Part shown: positions 47,183 through 60,700 of the stretch, one piece after another
How positions within the stretch are numbered: position 1 is the stretch's first letter
Layout of the letters: each line of letters starts with the position of its first letter
NCBI RefSeq assembly: GCF_901000735.1
Contig: NC_081547.1
Span: 15,642,397 to 15,706,396 of the forward strand
DNA length: 64,000 bases
Reading direction: 5' to 3'
Origin: Corylus avellana
Lineage: Eukaryota; Streptophyta; Magnoliopsida; Fagales; Betulaceae
Program-made: the position numbers and the translations under genes
The notes under the pieces: generated by a model
The model's input: the letters and a program-made list of their open reading frames with translations, nothing else
The model's database searches: none
What the model was told of the DNA's origin: nothing

Positions 47183-48472
47183 TGTTGTGCAAATTTATTT
47201 AACTCGCAAGTGCACGAATCGATTGTAGTTAATGGATTGCAAGTAAGAGGTCGATCCCACAAGGAATTGTATTCTTGAAAGCAATTTTAAATCTAAATTA
47301 ATTGAACGCTAACCTAGTTCCAAATTTTGAAAAATTATTGTTTGAATGAAAAATCAAAAGCATAAGCAATTTAATTTGAATGTAATCCAATGACGAAACA
47401 CTAGGGTTTTAGAATCCGCATTTACAAATTCATAGCAACATAATTCCATGATCTATAATATTTTCCATAGTTCTCACATATAAATTTTGGATTTGTTTTA
47501 CTATTGCATCAAAGAATTAATCAAAACATCTCATATATCCATACATAACCTAAATCACAAAAGAAATCAAATAAATAATTAAATCATTAACTGTATCCGT
47601 AAATCACAAGAAAATATTCAACTTTCATCAAAATATCAATTGTATCCAAAGTATAAATCACAAGGGAAATCCAATTTTTAACAAAGAAAACCAAGAAATC
47701 AATTGTATTGAATAATCTTAAATCATTAAGTGTATCATTGAATCACAAAAGATATCCAAGAATTATTCAATCCAATTGTGTTAAAGTAAAACCATAGGGC
47801 AATTAAATTATTAAATTGGAAAATATTACATACATGGAATGATGTATTAATCATATGTGAGGCTTCATCTTCAACCTTAGTTGAAGGTTTAACCTCTCAT
47901 ATTATTAAAAGACAAAACAAGATTAATTGAATTCGTAATGGAAAATTGAGTACTTACAAACATGGAATCACAAGTTGAGATCCAAAAGTTAGGAAACCCT
48001 AAAACTCTCTTATTTCTCCTCTGAAATCTCGAAATTCGCAGCCTCCCTAAACTAATCTGATAACTATCTATTTATAGACCTAAAACTAGGGTTTTACAAG
48101 TTGAATTCGGATAAAACTGCTGCCATATCGGACAGGTGTGCTCGATTGCACACTTAGTATGCCCAAGCGCACTCGAGCATCAATTCTCCTATGCAGTGTA
48201 CACATGCGCGCGCGATAAACTTTGGATTGTGCATGTATGCACTTGATCACAGTGCGCTCGATCGTAGCATCTTGCGCTCGATCACAACCTCACAGGTCTG
48301 TTGGCTACTTCTCTAAAGTGTGCAATTTTCATATAAATCCCACAGTTTTCCTATAGCAACCTACAAAACACTAAAGACACAAAACTAACACAAAATATCA
48401 AATAATAACACAGCTAAAGGAATAATAAAAGTAAATTAAATTGTCCAAAGATACAATATTTGGCATATATCA
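47183..48472. mobile_element. Solo LTR (1290 bp) with 5-bp TSD
   Basis: Perfect TSD CGTAA at 47178-47182 and 48473-48477. Ends TGTTGTGCAAAT and TTGGCATATATCA, so TG...CA in both readings. No internal coding region, primer-binding site or second LTR: a solo LTR left by recombination. Contains repeated GCGCTCGAT/TGCACACTT motifs at 48130-48290. Which strand is sense is not settled. Confidence 0.88.
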
Positions 48473-48477
48473 CGTAA

Positions 48478-49680
48478 CATAAAATAACAACATTTATTTT
48501 AGAACACAAAAAAATAGTGAACATAAAATATAAACCATACTTTGTTTAAAATCATTGTTTAAGACACGTATTTTATTTAAAACAATCTATCTTATTATAA
48601 AAACATAATCATAATAATTAAATAGTGTGATTACATCATATATAGCACAAGAACTCAAGAATTATAGGTTTAGAAAATAAATATGGAATAAACATTGTGG
48701 TTAAAGGTTTTACCTTGAGAAAACTAAAGAAGAATATCATCAAAATCTTAAAAATCGTCATGGAACATAAGTTTCAAGCTTCACTCAACGGCTTTGTCCT
48801 AATGCTTTGGGGGTAAGGTTTTACATACATATAAGTTGTAAGACGTTTAAGGAGGCTTAAATACGAATTTCTAGGGTTTTAGGTGCTTAAAAACGAATTT
48901 CTTACACATGAGAATTGATCATAAAAAAGTGAATGATTAATCCTGCTGGGTTGGGATCGATCTTGGACAAACCAAGATCAATCCTAAGAGGGAGGATTGA
49001 TCTTCCCTTTTTTTTTTTTTTTAAAGAGCCCTAATTTCACATAAAATATATTTGTCTCAAAAACTATGTGCATTTAAAAATGATTTATATTTTTAAAAAT
49101 AAATTTTATTTTTCGAGGTATAACAACATCACATCAAAATATATATTTTTATAATAAAGAAAAAGATACTCTTGAAAAGTAATAGCAAACGAAGCTATTA
49201 AATTTCATCGTAAGTTCATAAAGGAACTTATTTCAAGGTTGAACAAAACCTAAAAATATCAAACTCAAAAACTAAATTAAAATGAACGAACAACTTTGAA
49301 ATATATATATTTTAAATTTAAATTATAAACCAATCCCTGAACAAACTGACACAATCCAACCAAATTTGATTCTTTTCAACCAGGTTCGGTTAACCGGACT
49401 ATTTGGACACCCATACGCTGAGCCGCGATGTGTTTAGGATTGCAATTTTGTAATAATAATTTATGTTTTTAAAATTATCTCAAATGGTGTTTAACATTGT
49501 GATTTAAAAAACACTTGATTTAAAATAAGAAAAAAAAAACTATGATTTCTATGAGCAGGTTATGGGGTGTTGATTTACAAAAACACGAATTTAAATCAAA
49601 ATCATAATTTTGTATAACAAATATTAGATAAAAAAAATTATTTTTAACATATTTTAGCAAACATTTTTACAATTTTAAAA
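48478..49680. other. AT-rich, no gene; hAT end remnant
   Basis: Noncoding. 49330-49413 resembles a hAT right end (GGTTCGGTTAACCGGACTAT then TTGGACACCCATA), the counterpart of the type at 2671. 49430-49680 has TTTAAATCAAAAT-type repeats. Nothing else supported. Confidence 0.45.
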
Positions 49681-50200
49681 AGGGAAATCATATATAAAAT
49701 CCTTAGGTCAACGCGCTTTTATTAAAAACTCCCTGGGTATTTTTTTTCGAAAATTTAGTCCCTAGGTCACTCGAAACTACTAGAAAACTCCCTACCGTCA
49801 ATTTTTGGTAACTGCCGTTATTTGAGTTAAACGAACCGTTTCACTTAAGTCCACCTCAGTCGAATTTTTGTATCCTACGTGTTCATATTGGACACGTAGG
49901 ATATAAAACTCACAGTTTTAGACCATCCAAAACGGTGAGTTTGGCTTAAACTTGAGGGCTTCTTTTTTGAAACCCTCAAGTTTCATATGGTCAAAAAAAC
50001 AAACCACCCGATACACCTCAAGCGGCAACCCACCGACGCAGACCCCGCCGGCGACAGAACCCACCGACGACAGTACCCACCGGTTAAATCACTCATTCCG
50101 TTGTCACTTTTCCGGCTAGGTTTCCGTCAAATCACAATATTTTGAATCGGAAAAATCTGGTTTCGACGAAGGTATTTTCCGAAATTTCTTTGTGGGTTTT
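49681..50200. mobile_element. MuDR-like element, left terminal region
   Basis: Starts GGGAAATCATATATAAAATC. From about 49790 it is the inverted match of 57627-57240 (GTTATTTGAGTTAAACG, ATCCTACGTGTTCA, CCGGCTAGGTTTCCGTCAAA). No target duplication can be tested because the other end lies in a gap. Confidence 0.8.
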
Positions 50201-51229
50201 GTTGATTGACTGAAATGGAAGCCTTTAATAGTTGTTTTTTGAATTTTTTTGTTGTGTTGGAAGCTTTTGGTCGAAACCCCATCCCCAACTTGTTTTTTGT
50301 CGAACATCTGTCCCCATCCCCAACCTGTTTTTTGTCCAACATTTGTCGAATATTGCACTTTTGAGCCAATATTATTGTTGATTGGCAGTGGGTGTGGTCC
50401 ACCTTGGTTGTGGTCCTGGAATGAGACTGTTGTTTTTTCGTGTGCACTGGCAAGTTTGGTCAAGGGGGATTTTGTCGTGTTAGGCAGAAGGGATTCTATC
50501 AATTTTTTTTTTGTGGGGCTTAATTTCCTTCCATTTAATGTACAACTCAACTTGCTCAATATACAACTCACCGTGCTCATTCTAGAAGGGTATGGATGTT
50601 CTGAATTTGGAGAAGTCAAATTTGGTGTTTAATTTATCTGTTATTTTAATTTGAGTGTGGCTTTCCCTATATAATACCAGTGTATAATAAACACAAAATG
50701 AGATCCCCATTTGGTGTTAGTTAAATGTATCCATCTCAACACAAAATGAGATCCCCATAATCCAAAATACTAAATCTATCCCAAATGAACGACTTGGGTT
50801 GATGCTTGTGTAATGTCTATACAAAGATCCATAGAATGTTTTGACTATAAACATACTCTCTTTTGGAAATGTAATTTTTGTGTAATAATTTCATTGGACA
50901 TATTTATTAGTGTATTGTATGCATTTGTTGATCTTTCCACATATAACAATGGGCGAAAAGTGCACTTTGCACCTATAACATGCATGTGCAAAAGTATATG
51001 TTTATTATTACTATTATGTTTTGTCCTTTTTTCCCAAATGAATGGTTGTCAACTATGTCAACCTAACATCCAAAATCAGCTTAAGTTGGGCATCTTGAGT
51101 CCAAAACATGCACGTAATCTATTTCATGCAATAGATAGATATTATTGTTTTTGTGTTTTCTTGTATGGACAAACATTTTTTCTTACACTCTTTTATACTT
51201 TTCTTACACTTTTTTATATGTTTACAGAT

Positions 51230-53002
51230 ATGGCTGTCAATATAATCATGCACCACGGTGGGACAATGACCCATACCCCATTTAAATACATTGGTGGCGA
51301 CGTCCATGAAGTGAAAGCCTATGATGTTGACTATTTCAGTATGTGGGAAGTGAAAGAGTTGGTTCGTGACTTAGGATACATGAGCGACTTTAGATGTTGG
51401 TATAATGTCGGTGATAGTCCACATACTCAAGTGATATCTTTAAATAGTGATGCAGACGTTGTAGATTTTGTAAATATTATGGTTGAGTACAGATCACAAG
51501 ATGTTCATTTATATGTTGAGCATATGGTGGACAGTGCTATAATGGTAGAGGAGCATTTATTTCTTGAAGCTGTTGAAAGACAACATGGAGAAGGTGGTGG
51601 CGGGGTGGGTGAGATACCTAGTACTTCTCGGCATGATGGAGATGGAGAAGGTGGTGGTGGGGTGGGTGAGATACCTACGACTCCCCGTCATGATGTAGAT
51701 GCAGAAGGTGGTGGCGGGGTGGGTGAGATACCTAGGCCTCCCCTTCATGATGGAGATGGAGAAGGTGACGGGGTGGATGAAATACCTAGGGCTGAAGGTA
51801 GTATACTTATTTCTTATTTGTTAACTTAATTGTTTTTCAAATAATATATCATGACAACACTTAGCCTTCCCTTCCCGAATGACTAACAACAAATTTGATT
51901 GTTTCTTTTAGGGATGGAGGACATACCTAATGCTGCACGCCAAGATGGAGATGTACAAGGACAAGGTGGAGAAGGTGGAAATTCTCAATCAAGACATTTC
52001 AAAAGCCCACGAGTTAAAACTAAGGCTGCCCGTTCTATTACGCCATCCAAGAAACCAAGCGGGGAACCGACCACCAGCCGAGGAGGTACATACAAATTGA
52101 AATTGAGTTGGATTCTTATTTTATTTTATTTTATTTATTTTTTTAGAAATAATATTCACCATCAACTAACTTTATGTTGTCACGATTATTTATGGTTTTT
52201 TATTAGTTGATTCTTTTGTTTTTGGTTTTTTATTTTAATTTTTGTATATATTTTTTCAGTACGCAGAAGAAGAAGGAGACGGGTTGCTCAACCGGTTTTG
52301 CAGGACGAGGAAGACAATCCGAATGTTGGTGCAGACACCATGCCCGAAACTGGTACAAAAAAAAAAGGACGTGGTGGTAGGCCACGGAAGAAGAAAGTGG
52401 AAGAGGATATTGATGAAGTTATCAAGGAGTTGTTGACTGACTTCGAAGCAACTGATGGCGAGGATGAGGACCTTTTCTATGATGCTGCTGAGGTCAATAA
52501 AGAGAAGGATGGGACGTCCAAATGGTGGGAAAAAGTTGACATTAACATAGGTGATAAAGGAGCCAATTTTGTGGATGAGGAATCTAATGATGAAAGTGAT
52601 GGTCTTGTAAGTTTGCAAGACAGTGATGCTGGCGAGGTTGGAAAAAAAAAAGGAAACAGTATAGACAGTTTAATCTAAAACATGACTTGAAGATTCCAGT
52701 GACGTTTGAATTTGGGGATCAATTTGCAGATTCATATTCCTTCAAGATGGCATTAAAGACGCATGCTATGCATAATGGGTTTGATTACAACTACAAGCAC
52801 AATGACATGAGTAGGGTCAGTGCAGTCTATAAAGCAGAGCATTGCTCATGGAGGATTCATGCCTCTACTGATGCTACCAAGACTTGTTTTCAAATTAAGA
52901 CTTACTACCCAGTTCATATTTGTGGTAATCAGTACGAAAACTCCAGATGCGATGTTGAGTATCTTGTTCGTACTTATAAGAAGGACTTCAAGGATGATCC
53001 CA
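51230..53002 (+). pseudogene. MuDR-like transposase, 5' half (left arm), frameshifted
   Basis: Exons: from ATG 51230 to 51797, 51912-52085, and 52260-53002 (cut by gap). Product: PB1-like N-terminus (MAVNIIMHHGGTMTHTPFKY, WEVKELVRDLGYMSDFRCWY), a 19-residue repeat (GEGGGGVGEIPxxxRHDGD) three times, then a basic-acidic linker (VRRRRRRR...). The MuDR DNA-binding region follows (FADSYSFKMALKTHAMHNGF, CSWRIHASTDATKTCFQIKT). One frameshift in the A-run near 52642-52652 breaks the frame before the DNA-binding region. The catalytic MULE domain is absent. An upstream open stretch from 50813 is probably 5' leader; the acceptor TTTACAG|ATATGG decides the start. Confidence 0.82.
51590..51790 (+). repeat. 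57-bp coding minisatellite in the MuDR gene
   Basis: Three full units and one partial unit coding GEGGGGVGEIPxxxRHDGD. The right arm has one full unit plus a partial one. The next exon begins with a related MEDIPNAARQDGD segment. Confidence 0.9.
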
Positions 53003-53102
53003 NNNNNNNNNNNNNNNNNNNNNNNNNNNNNNNNNNNNNNNNNNNNNNNNNNNNNNNNNNNNNNNNNNNNNNNNNNNNNNNNNNNNNNNNNNNNNNNNNN
53101 NN
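53003..53102. other. Assembly gap (100 N) at the MULE centre
   Basis: Separates two MuDR-like half elements in opposite orientation. Confidence 0.99.
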
Positions 53103-56086
53103 GGACCTTCCATGCCATAAACTCGAGCTGCATATCCTTGCATATACTTGTCCATCTTGTAATAATCATCCAAATAATCCTCTGGTTTTTGTTTATGCAT
53201 GTAAATTGCAGCACAAGCATGTGAGCAAGGGATCCCACTCACCTGCTATCTTCCACATGTGCATGTGCGATGATCTAACCGGACTAAACGCCGTGGCTCG
53301 TATATGTCCTCGATCTCAAACTCCAACTCATTCTGCCACCGAGTAATACAATTCCTTGCATCGCTTTTTGACCTCTCCAATTTTTTCTGGATCTTTGGGC
53401 ATATTGTGTAGTGCGTCGACCGGATTCCATTCCTTTTCTGCTGGAAGCGTGCCATTATTTGCAGACTAATTTCTTCAAGCATAGTCAGTATAGGCTTAAT
53501 CCTAGCTTCCTTAATCCACGCGTTAAAGCTCTCAGCCAAGTTGTTTAATAACATATCACTTTTGGTTTGGCAGTTGAAAGCATGTCTGGACCATGATGCC
53601 TTAGGTACACCACTAAGGTAATCGTGTGCACCTTTCTCCATTGACAATATATTCTGCATGTGATGGTCAAACGCATAAACATTGGCTGCACGTGCAGCCC
53701 CCCACAACTCATCCTTCATAGCTTTCCCGGTGTAGCCTTTCGCTTTGAGGTTCGCATGTAGATGCCGAACACAAAAGCGATGCTCAGCATGTGGCAACAC
53801 AGCCTCAACTGCAATTCCAAGCCCCTACACACATAAATTTATGTTAAATTATATGGAACAACATAAAGGAATAAAAGGAATAAAATAACACAATAAGAAC
53901 ATAAATAGTATTTTACACTAAATACCTTCTGTCTGTCAGACATTATAGTCCAACCAAGTCCGCCTTCTGGCCCGCATAAGTCCTCCAATAAAATGGCAAT
54001 AAACCACTGCCATGAATCTCTTGTCTCTGCCTCGGCCACAGCAATTGCAATGGGGAACATGTCGTCGTTGCCATCCTTGCCTATGGCACACAACAATTGC
54101 CCCCCATATTCCCCCTTCAGATGACAAGCATCTAAACAAATTATGGGCCGACAACCATGTCTGAACCCCTTCTTGCATGCATCAAGACAAATATACATCC
54201 TTTGAAAGAATGCTCAATCTCTATGTACGAAAGCACTACTACCAGGGTTGGTGCTGAGTATTGCCAATGCGTATCTCCGTGTGAGGCGATATTGCTTAGA
54301 GTGGCTACCAAAAAGTTGATGCAATGCCTCCCTCTTTGCTCTATAGCAACGATCAATAGGAACATTTATCTTAAGGTCTCTCTTCACCCTCTATTTCAAT
54401 GCATATGGTGTCCAGGTGGGATCATCCTTGAAGTCCTTCTTATAAGTACGAACAAGATACTCAACATCGCATCTGGAGTTTTCGTACTAATTACCACAAA
54501 TATGAACCGGGTAGTAAGTCTTAATTTGAAAACAAGTCTTGGTAGCATCAGTAGAGGCATGAATCCTCCATGAGCAATGCTCTGCTTTATAGATTGCACT
54601 GACCCTACTCATGTCATTGTGCTTGTAGTTGTAATCAAACCCATTATGCACAGCATGCGTCTTCAGTGCCATCTTGAAGGAATATGAATCTGCAAATTGA
54701 TCCCAAGTTCAAACGTCACTGGAATCTTCAAGTCATGTTTCAGATTGAACTGTCTATACCGCTTCCTTTTTTTTCCAACCTCGCCAGCATCACTGTCTTC
54801 CAAACTTGCAAGACCATCACTTTCATCATTAGATTCCTCATCCCCAAAATTGGCTTCTTTATCACCTATGTTAATGTCAACTTTTTCCCACCATTTGGAC
54901 GTCCCATCCTTCTCTTTATTGACCTCAGCCGCATCATAGAAAAGGTCCTCATCCTCGCCATCAGTTGCTTCAAAGTCAGTCAACAACTCCTTGATGACTT
55001 CATCAATATCCTCTTCCACTTTCTTCTTCCGTTGCCTACTACCTTGTCCTTTTTTTGTTGTACCGGTTTTGGGCACGATGTCTGCACCAACATTAAGATT
55101 GTCTTCCTCGTCCTGCAAAATAGGTTGAGCAACCCGTGTTCTTCTTCTTCTGCGTACTGAAAAAAATATATAAATAAAATAAAATAAAAAACCAAAAACA
55201 AAATGATCAACAACCACAACAATTCACAAATGATTGATTATATTACAACACAATATAATAAATGTGACAACATAAAGTTAGTTGCTGGTGAATATTATTT
55301 CTAAAAAAAAAAAAAAAAACTAATAAGAGTCCAACTCAATTTGTATGTACCTCCTCGGCTGGTGGTCGGTTGCTTGCTTGCTTTCTTGGATGGCATAACA
55401 GAACGGGCAGCCTTAGTTTTAACTCATGGGCTTTTGAAATGTCTTGATTGAGAATTTTCACATTCTCCAGCTTGTCCTTGTACATCTCCATCTTCACGTG
55501 CAGCATTAGGTATATCCTCCATCCCTAAAAGAAACAATCAAATTTGTTGATAGTCATTCGGGGAGGGAAGGCTAAGCCTCATGGTATATTATTTGAAAAA
55601 AATAAACAAATAAGAAATGAGTATACTACCTTCAGCCCTAGGTATTTCATCCACCCCGCCACCACCTTCTCCATCTCCATCATGACGGGCAGCCCTAGGT
55701 ATCTCACCTGCCCCGCCACCACCTTCTCCATGTTTTCCTTCAAGAGCTTCAAGAAATAAATGCTCTTCTACCGTTATAGCATTGTCCACCATATGTTCAA
55801 CATATAAATGAACATTATCTAATTTGTAATCAAACACAATGTTTACAAAATCTACAACGTCTGCATCACTATTTAAAGATATCACTTTATTATGTGGACT
55901 GTCACCGACGTTATACCAACATCTAACGTCGCTTATGTATCCTAAGTCACGAACCAACTCTTTGACTTCCCACATACTGAAATAGTCAACATCATAGGCT
56001 TTCACTTCATGGACGTCGCCACCAATGTATTTAAATGGGGTATGGGTCATTGTCCCACCGTGGTGCATGATTATATTGACAGCCAT
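53103..56086 (-). pseudogene. MuDR-like transposase (right arm), nearly full, broken
   Basis: Exons on minus: 56086-55630, 55534-55351, 55156-53926, 53824-53103 (into gap). Same N-terminus as the left arm, then the DNA-binding region and the MULE catalytic domain (GCRPIICLDACHLKGEYGGQ, AVAEAETRDSWQWF, TIMSDRQK|GLGIAVEAVL, HAEHRFCVRHLHANLK). A SWIM zinc finger follows (CTCGR...VSGIPCSHACAAIYMH). Breaks: CGA to TGA in exon 2, one lost G near 54705, CAG to TAG near 54490, and a TAG in the SWIM motif where W is usual. The transposase is therefore dead, though splice sites are intact. Confidence 0.88.
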
Positions 56087-57239
56087 ATCTGTAAACATAT
56101 AAAAAAGTGTAAGAAAAATATAAAAGAGTGTAAGAAAAAATGTTTGTCCATACAAGAAAACACAAAAACAATAATATCTATCTATTGCATGAAATAGATT
56201 ACGTGCATGTTTTGGACTCAAGATGCCCAACTTAAGCTGATTTTGGATGTTAGGTTGACATAGTTGACAACCATTCATTTGGGAAAAAAGGACAAAACAT
56301 AATAGTAATAATAAACATATACTTTTGCACATGCATGTTATATGTGCCAAGTGCATTTTTAGCCCATTGTTATATGTCAAAAGATCAACAAATGCATACA
56401 ATACAGTTATAAATATGTCCAATGGAACTATTACACAAAAATTACATTTCCAAAAGAGAGTATGTTTATAGTCAAAACATTGTATGGATCTTCGTATAGA
56501 CATTACACAAGCATCAACCCAAGTCGTCCATTTGGGATAGATTTATTATTTTGGATTATGGGGATCTCATTTTGTGTTGAGATGGATACATTTGACTAAT
56601 TGTATCTCATGAGGGTTTCGGCCTTGCTTATGTACCTCTTGGATTCTCCTCTTCACATGGCCTAGTAATTATGCAGTTTATTATTACATATTACATATTA
56701 TGCAGTTTATTCTACACCGGTATTATACAGGGAAAGCCCCACTCAAATTAAAATAACAGATAAATTAAACACCAAATTTGACTTCTCAAAATTCAGAACA
56801 TCCATACCCTTCTAGAATGAGCACGGTGAGTTGTATATTGAGCATGGTGAGTTGTACATTAAATGGAAATTAAGCCCCACGGAAAAAATTGATAGAATGC
56901 CTTCTGCCTAACACGACAAAACAATAATTAACCAACTTGCCAGTGCACACGAAAAAACCACTGTCTCATTCCAGGACCACAACCAAGGTGGACCACACCC
57001 ACTGCCAATCAACAATAATGTTGGCTCAAAAGTGCAATAAATTATACACAACATTCCAATACAAGCTCTCAAAGGTGTATAAAGTAATCCAACAAATGTT
57101 TGACAAAAAAGTTTGGGGATGGGGTTTCGACCAAAAGCTTCCAACACAACAAAAAAATTCAAAAAACTACTATAAAAGGCTTCCATTTCAGTCAATCGAC
57201 AAAACCCACCAAGAAATTCCGGAAAATACCTTCGTCGAA

Positions 57240-57627
57240 ACAAGATTTTTTGATTGAAAATCTTATGATTTGACGGAAACCTAGCCGGAAAAGTGACTCC
57301 GGAATGAGTGATTTAACCGGTGGGTACTGTCGCCAGTGGCCTCTGTCGCCGGTGGGTTTTGTCGCCGGTGGTTCTGTCGCCGGTGGGTTCTGCGTCGGTG
57401 GGTGGGCGCTTGAGGTGTATTAGGTACTTTTTTTTTTTTGACCATATGAAACTTGAGGGTTTCAAAAAAGAAGCCCTCAAGTTTAAGCCAAACTCACCGT
57501 TTTGGATGGTCCAAAACGGTGAGTTTTATATCCTACGTGTCCAATGTGAACACGTAGGATACAAAATTCTACTGAGGTGGACTTAAGTAAAACGGTGCGT
57601 TTAACTCAAATAACGGAAGTTAACAAA
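57240..57627. mobile_element. MuDR-like element, right-arm terminal region
   Basis: Inverted match to the left end of the element (about 49790-50130), plus a short CTGTCGCCGGTGGG repeat at 57320-57400 that is expanded relative to the left arm. The last ~100 bp of the end fall in the gap. Confidence 0.8.
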
Positions 57628-57727
57628 NNNNNNNNNNNNNNNNNNNNNNNNNNNNNNNNNNNNNNNNNNNNNNNNNNNNNNNNNNNNNNNNNNNNNNNNN
57701 NNNNNNNNNNNNNNNNNNNNNNNNNNN
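57628..57727. other. Assembly gap (100 N)
   Basis: Hides the outer end of the MULE and the last codons of the next gene. Confidence 0.99.
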
Positions 57728-60700
57728 TCCACATGGAGCATGTGTAGGCTGACCTTTTCCCTTACCCTTCTGCAAAAACAACAAATGAATATATATATAT
57801 ATATATATAATACAAAATATATAAGTACTAGATGGTAGCAAAGATGTTATACGTCATATTAGGGTTTAGGTGAATAAATGTACAAAGTAAAGACGCTATC
57901 ATATAGTTAAGTACCTTGAGTATGGTGGATGCTTGTGGACCAGTGGTTGACCCAGATGCTGTATTGTTCTTGTTCAAGTCCTCTTTATTCTAAACAATAC
58001 CATCAAAAGTAAGAACAAATTATGAACTAATAAAAATATACCCATTATGCGTTGGGTATGAGAAAACCTACTACTAAAACAACATAATTTGTAAGTACCT
58101 TTACTGCATTTGATGACTGGCTGGGACCACCACTGCCACTACTTTTCACCGCCTTAGCTTTCTGCTAACATCAAATGTAACAATTGTCAAGTGACTACAT
58201 TTGCCTACAAACCCTAAAAAAATGGCAGTACAAGCGCATAAAAATGTCTACCTTGCCCACAACACATGCCTTGCTTTTACCAGTTGTTCGAGTATTGGAC
58301 CCAACACTTTGTGACTGCATAAAAAATTGGAAACAAATATTAGCATGTCATACAAAGTCTAAAACAAGCCAGTTAAAACCAGGTTATCTATTAAGGACGA
58401 TTTAATAGGGTTGAATAACACTTACACTTGCTGTAGGGGGGGTATTAAGCTGACTTCCTGAAGATTGATTAAGTGGACAGCTCCTCTTATTGTGACCCAA
58501 ACCAGTACACTTCGCACATCTCATCCTTGCTCCAAATTTCCTAATTCGGTTAGGATTTTTGGGGTCCCTACTCTCATTAGGAGCCCTCTTTCTTAACCTC
58601 TTTGGTCTCCCGGGGGCCACTCTAATTGTAGGTGGTTCCAAATGATCATGTCTGGTCTTTATCCATTGTTCCTCACTAGGCATTGGGTAAATTATTGGTG
58701 CATATGCCTTCTTGTACGTCTCGATTGTGTAGCATTCATCAACATAGTCCTCCGGATTCCCACAATCATAGAGTACAGCAGCAAATGCATGGGGACAGGG
58801 GATTCCAGTGATTTCCCATTGCCTGCAACCAGATCGCCTTCTACGTAGGTCTACAACATACTGTTTGTTGCTGGGAGCAGTAACCTCAAATATTCCATCA
58901 CCAGCATAGGTTGCAATGCAGTCTATTGCGTCCAACCCAATTGCCTCCAACTTTTGCACAATCCTAGGACACAACCTCCCTGTCAACTTCGCAATCCCTT
59001 CCTTCTTAGCTTGATATCTCCTCAACAACTTTTTTCTTATCATTTCCAACATTGTCAAATATAGGCTTGTCACGAGCCTTGAGGATGTATGAGTTGAAAC
59101 ACTCACAGATATTGTTCACCAGCAACTCACACCTTGGAGATTAATTAAACCATGCCCGAGACCACCCACTGAGGTCAATCTTGTTCAAGTAATCGTATGC
59201 ATCCTTACTAAGTTTCTTCAATTCTTCCATATGAGTTGTAAACTCATGTTCAGTGTATGCAGTTGCTGCAGCCCACAACTGCTCTTTCAATGCCAATCCT
59301 TTATGGCCCTCCAAGTCTCTGAAGTTGGCATACAGATGCCTAACACAAATTCGATGATCCGCTGTTGGAAGCACAGACTCTAAAGTTGGCACGAGACCCT
59401 GCACAACAAATTCATAATGTATGAAAAAATTACCAAATTAATAAAATTATTTAACAAATTTGTTTAAGTGTGATTTGAAAATTATGAGCAAAAATTAAAT
59501 GTAACATAACTTACCTTTTGTTTATCCGAAATAAATGTTGGTCTGCAGCCCCGCTCATGCACTCCAAGATCGGACACTAGGGTTTCCAAAAACCATGTCC
59601 AAGAGTCTTTGGTCTCAGCTTCAACAACAGCAAATGCGATTGGGTACATATTATTATTCTCATCCCTTTCAACTGCAGCTAACAGTTGTCCCTTGAATGG
59701 CCCTTTCAGGAAGCATCCATCCACCCCTATGACAGGCCTACAACCATCTAGAAACCCCTTCTTCATTGCAATAAGAGAAAAATACAATCTTCCAAACTTT
59801 GGAAGCACATTTGGGTTTGGCCTGTCAACCTTAATCATCATACAGCTTCCCCTATTCGTTTGTCTCAATATCTCGCAATAATCCCACAGGTGACCATATT
59901 GGTCTTCAAGCTTCCCGTATATTTTTTGACATGCCTTGGCCCTAGCCCTATACATCATACTTGGACTCACATCCACTTTCCACTTTTCCTTCACTTCATG
60001 TTGTATGACATTCAAGGGCATATTCGGCTGAATTCGGAACTTCTCAATCAACTTGTTCGATATCCAAGTTGAGTTCACAATGGAGTTCTTGTATTGCCTA
60101 CCACACACATGTTTAGGCTGCATAGATCTTATCTGAAATGTTTGTTCATCAGAAACCTGCCTTGCATATACTCGGTACCGACACTTGTCATCCCTACACA
60201 CAACAATAGACTTTCTTCTTTCATTCTTTTTGAACCTAATTTTCTTGCCCCTCAAAAGATTGTACTCTTTAACAGCTTCTCTAAATGTTTGTATGTCTGG
60301 GAAAGTCATGTAGAGATGCAGCTCTGGGTTAACTAGGTCCATTCGCTGAAATTCGGGCCTTTTTGTAGATGTCCCTTCAGCTTCCTCATCACTATGGGGT
60401 GGTGACTCCAATATGTCACTTCTAGCCATTTCAGAGTTTGTGTCATCATCATCTACTTCTTCAAATTTTTTATTTTTCTTACGCCCACTTTCGGACCTAA
60501 TAGAAGCATCAGTTCTGCGGGCCTCACCATGGTTCCCATCTTCTTCATCACCTGTTTCTTCCTCCTCACCCTCATTGTCATAACCACCATCACCATCACC
60601 AACGGTTCCAGCTTCACTAGTTCCTGCCTGCTCCAGTTCCAGTATCGCCTTCATCAACATCTACATCAAATAAATCCTCATCATCACTGAGTTTGCCTTT

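Noticed and set aside
50813..51229. N-terminal extension MSIQRSIECF... of the MuDR protein
   Set aside because: A good splice acceptor (TTTACAG) and the PB1-like start MAVNIIMHHGG lie after it; the extension is hydrophobic and reads like leader or intron sequence.
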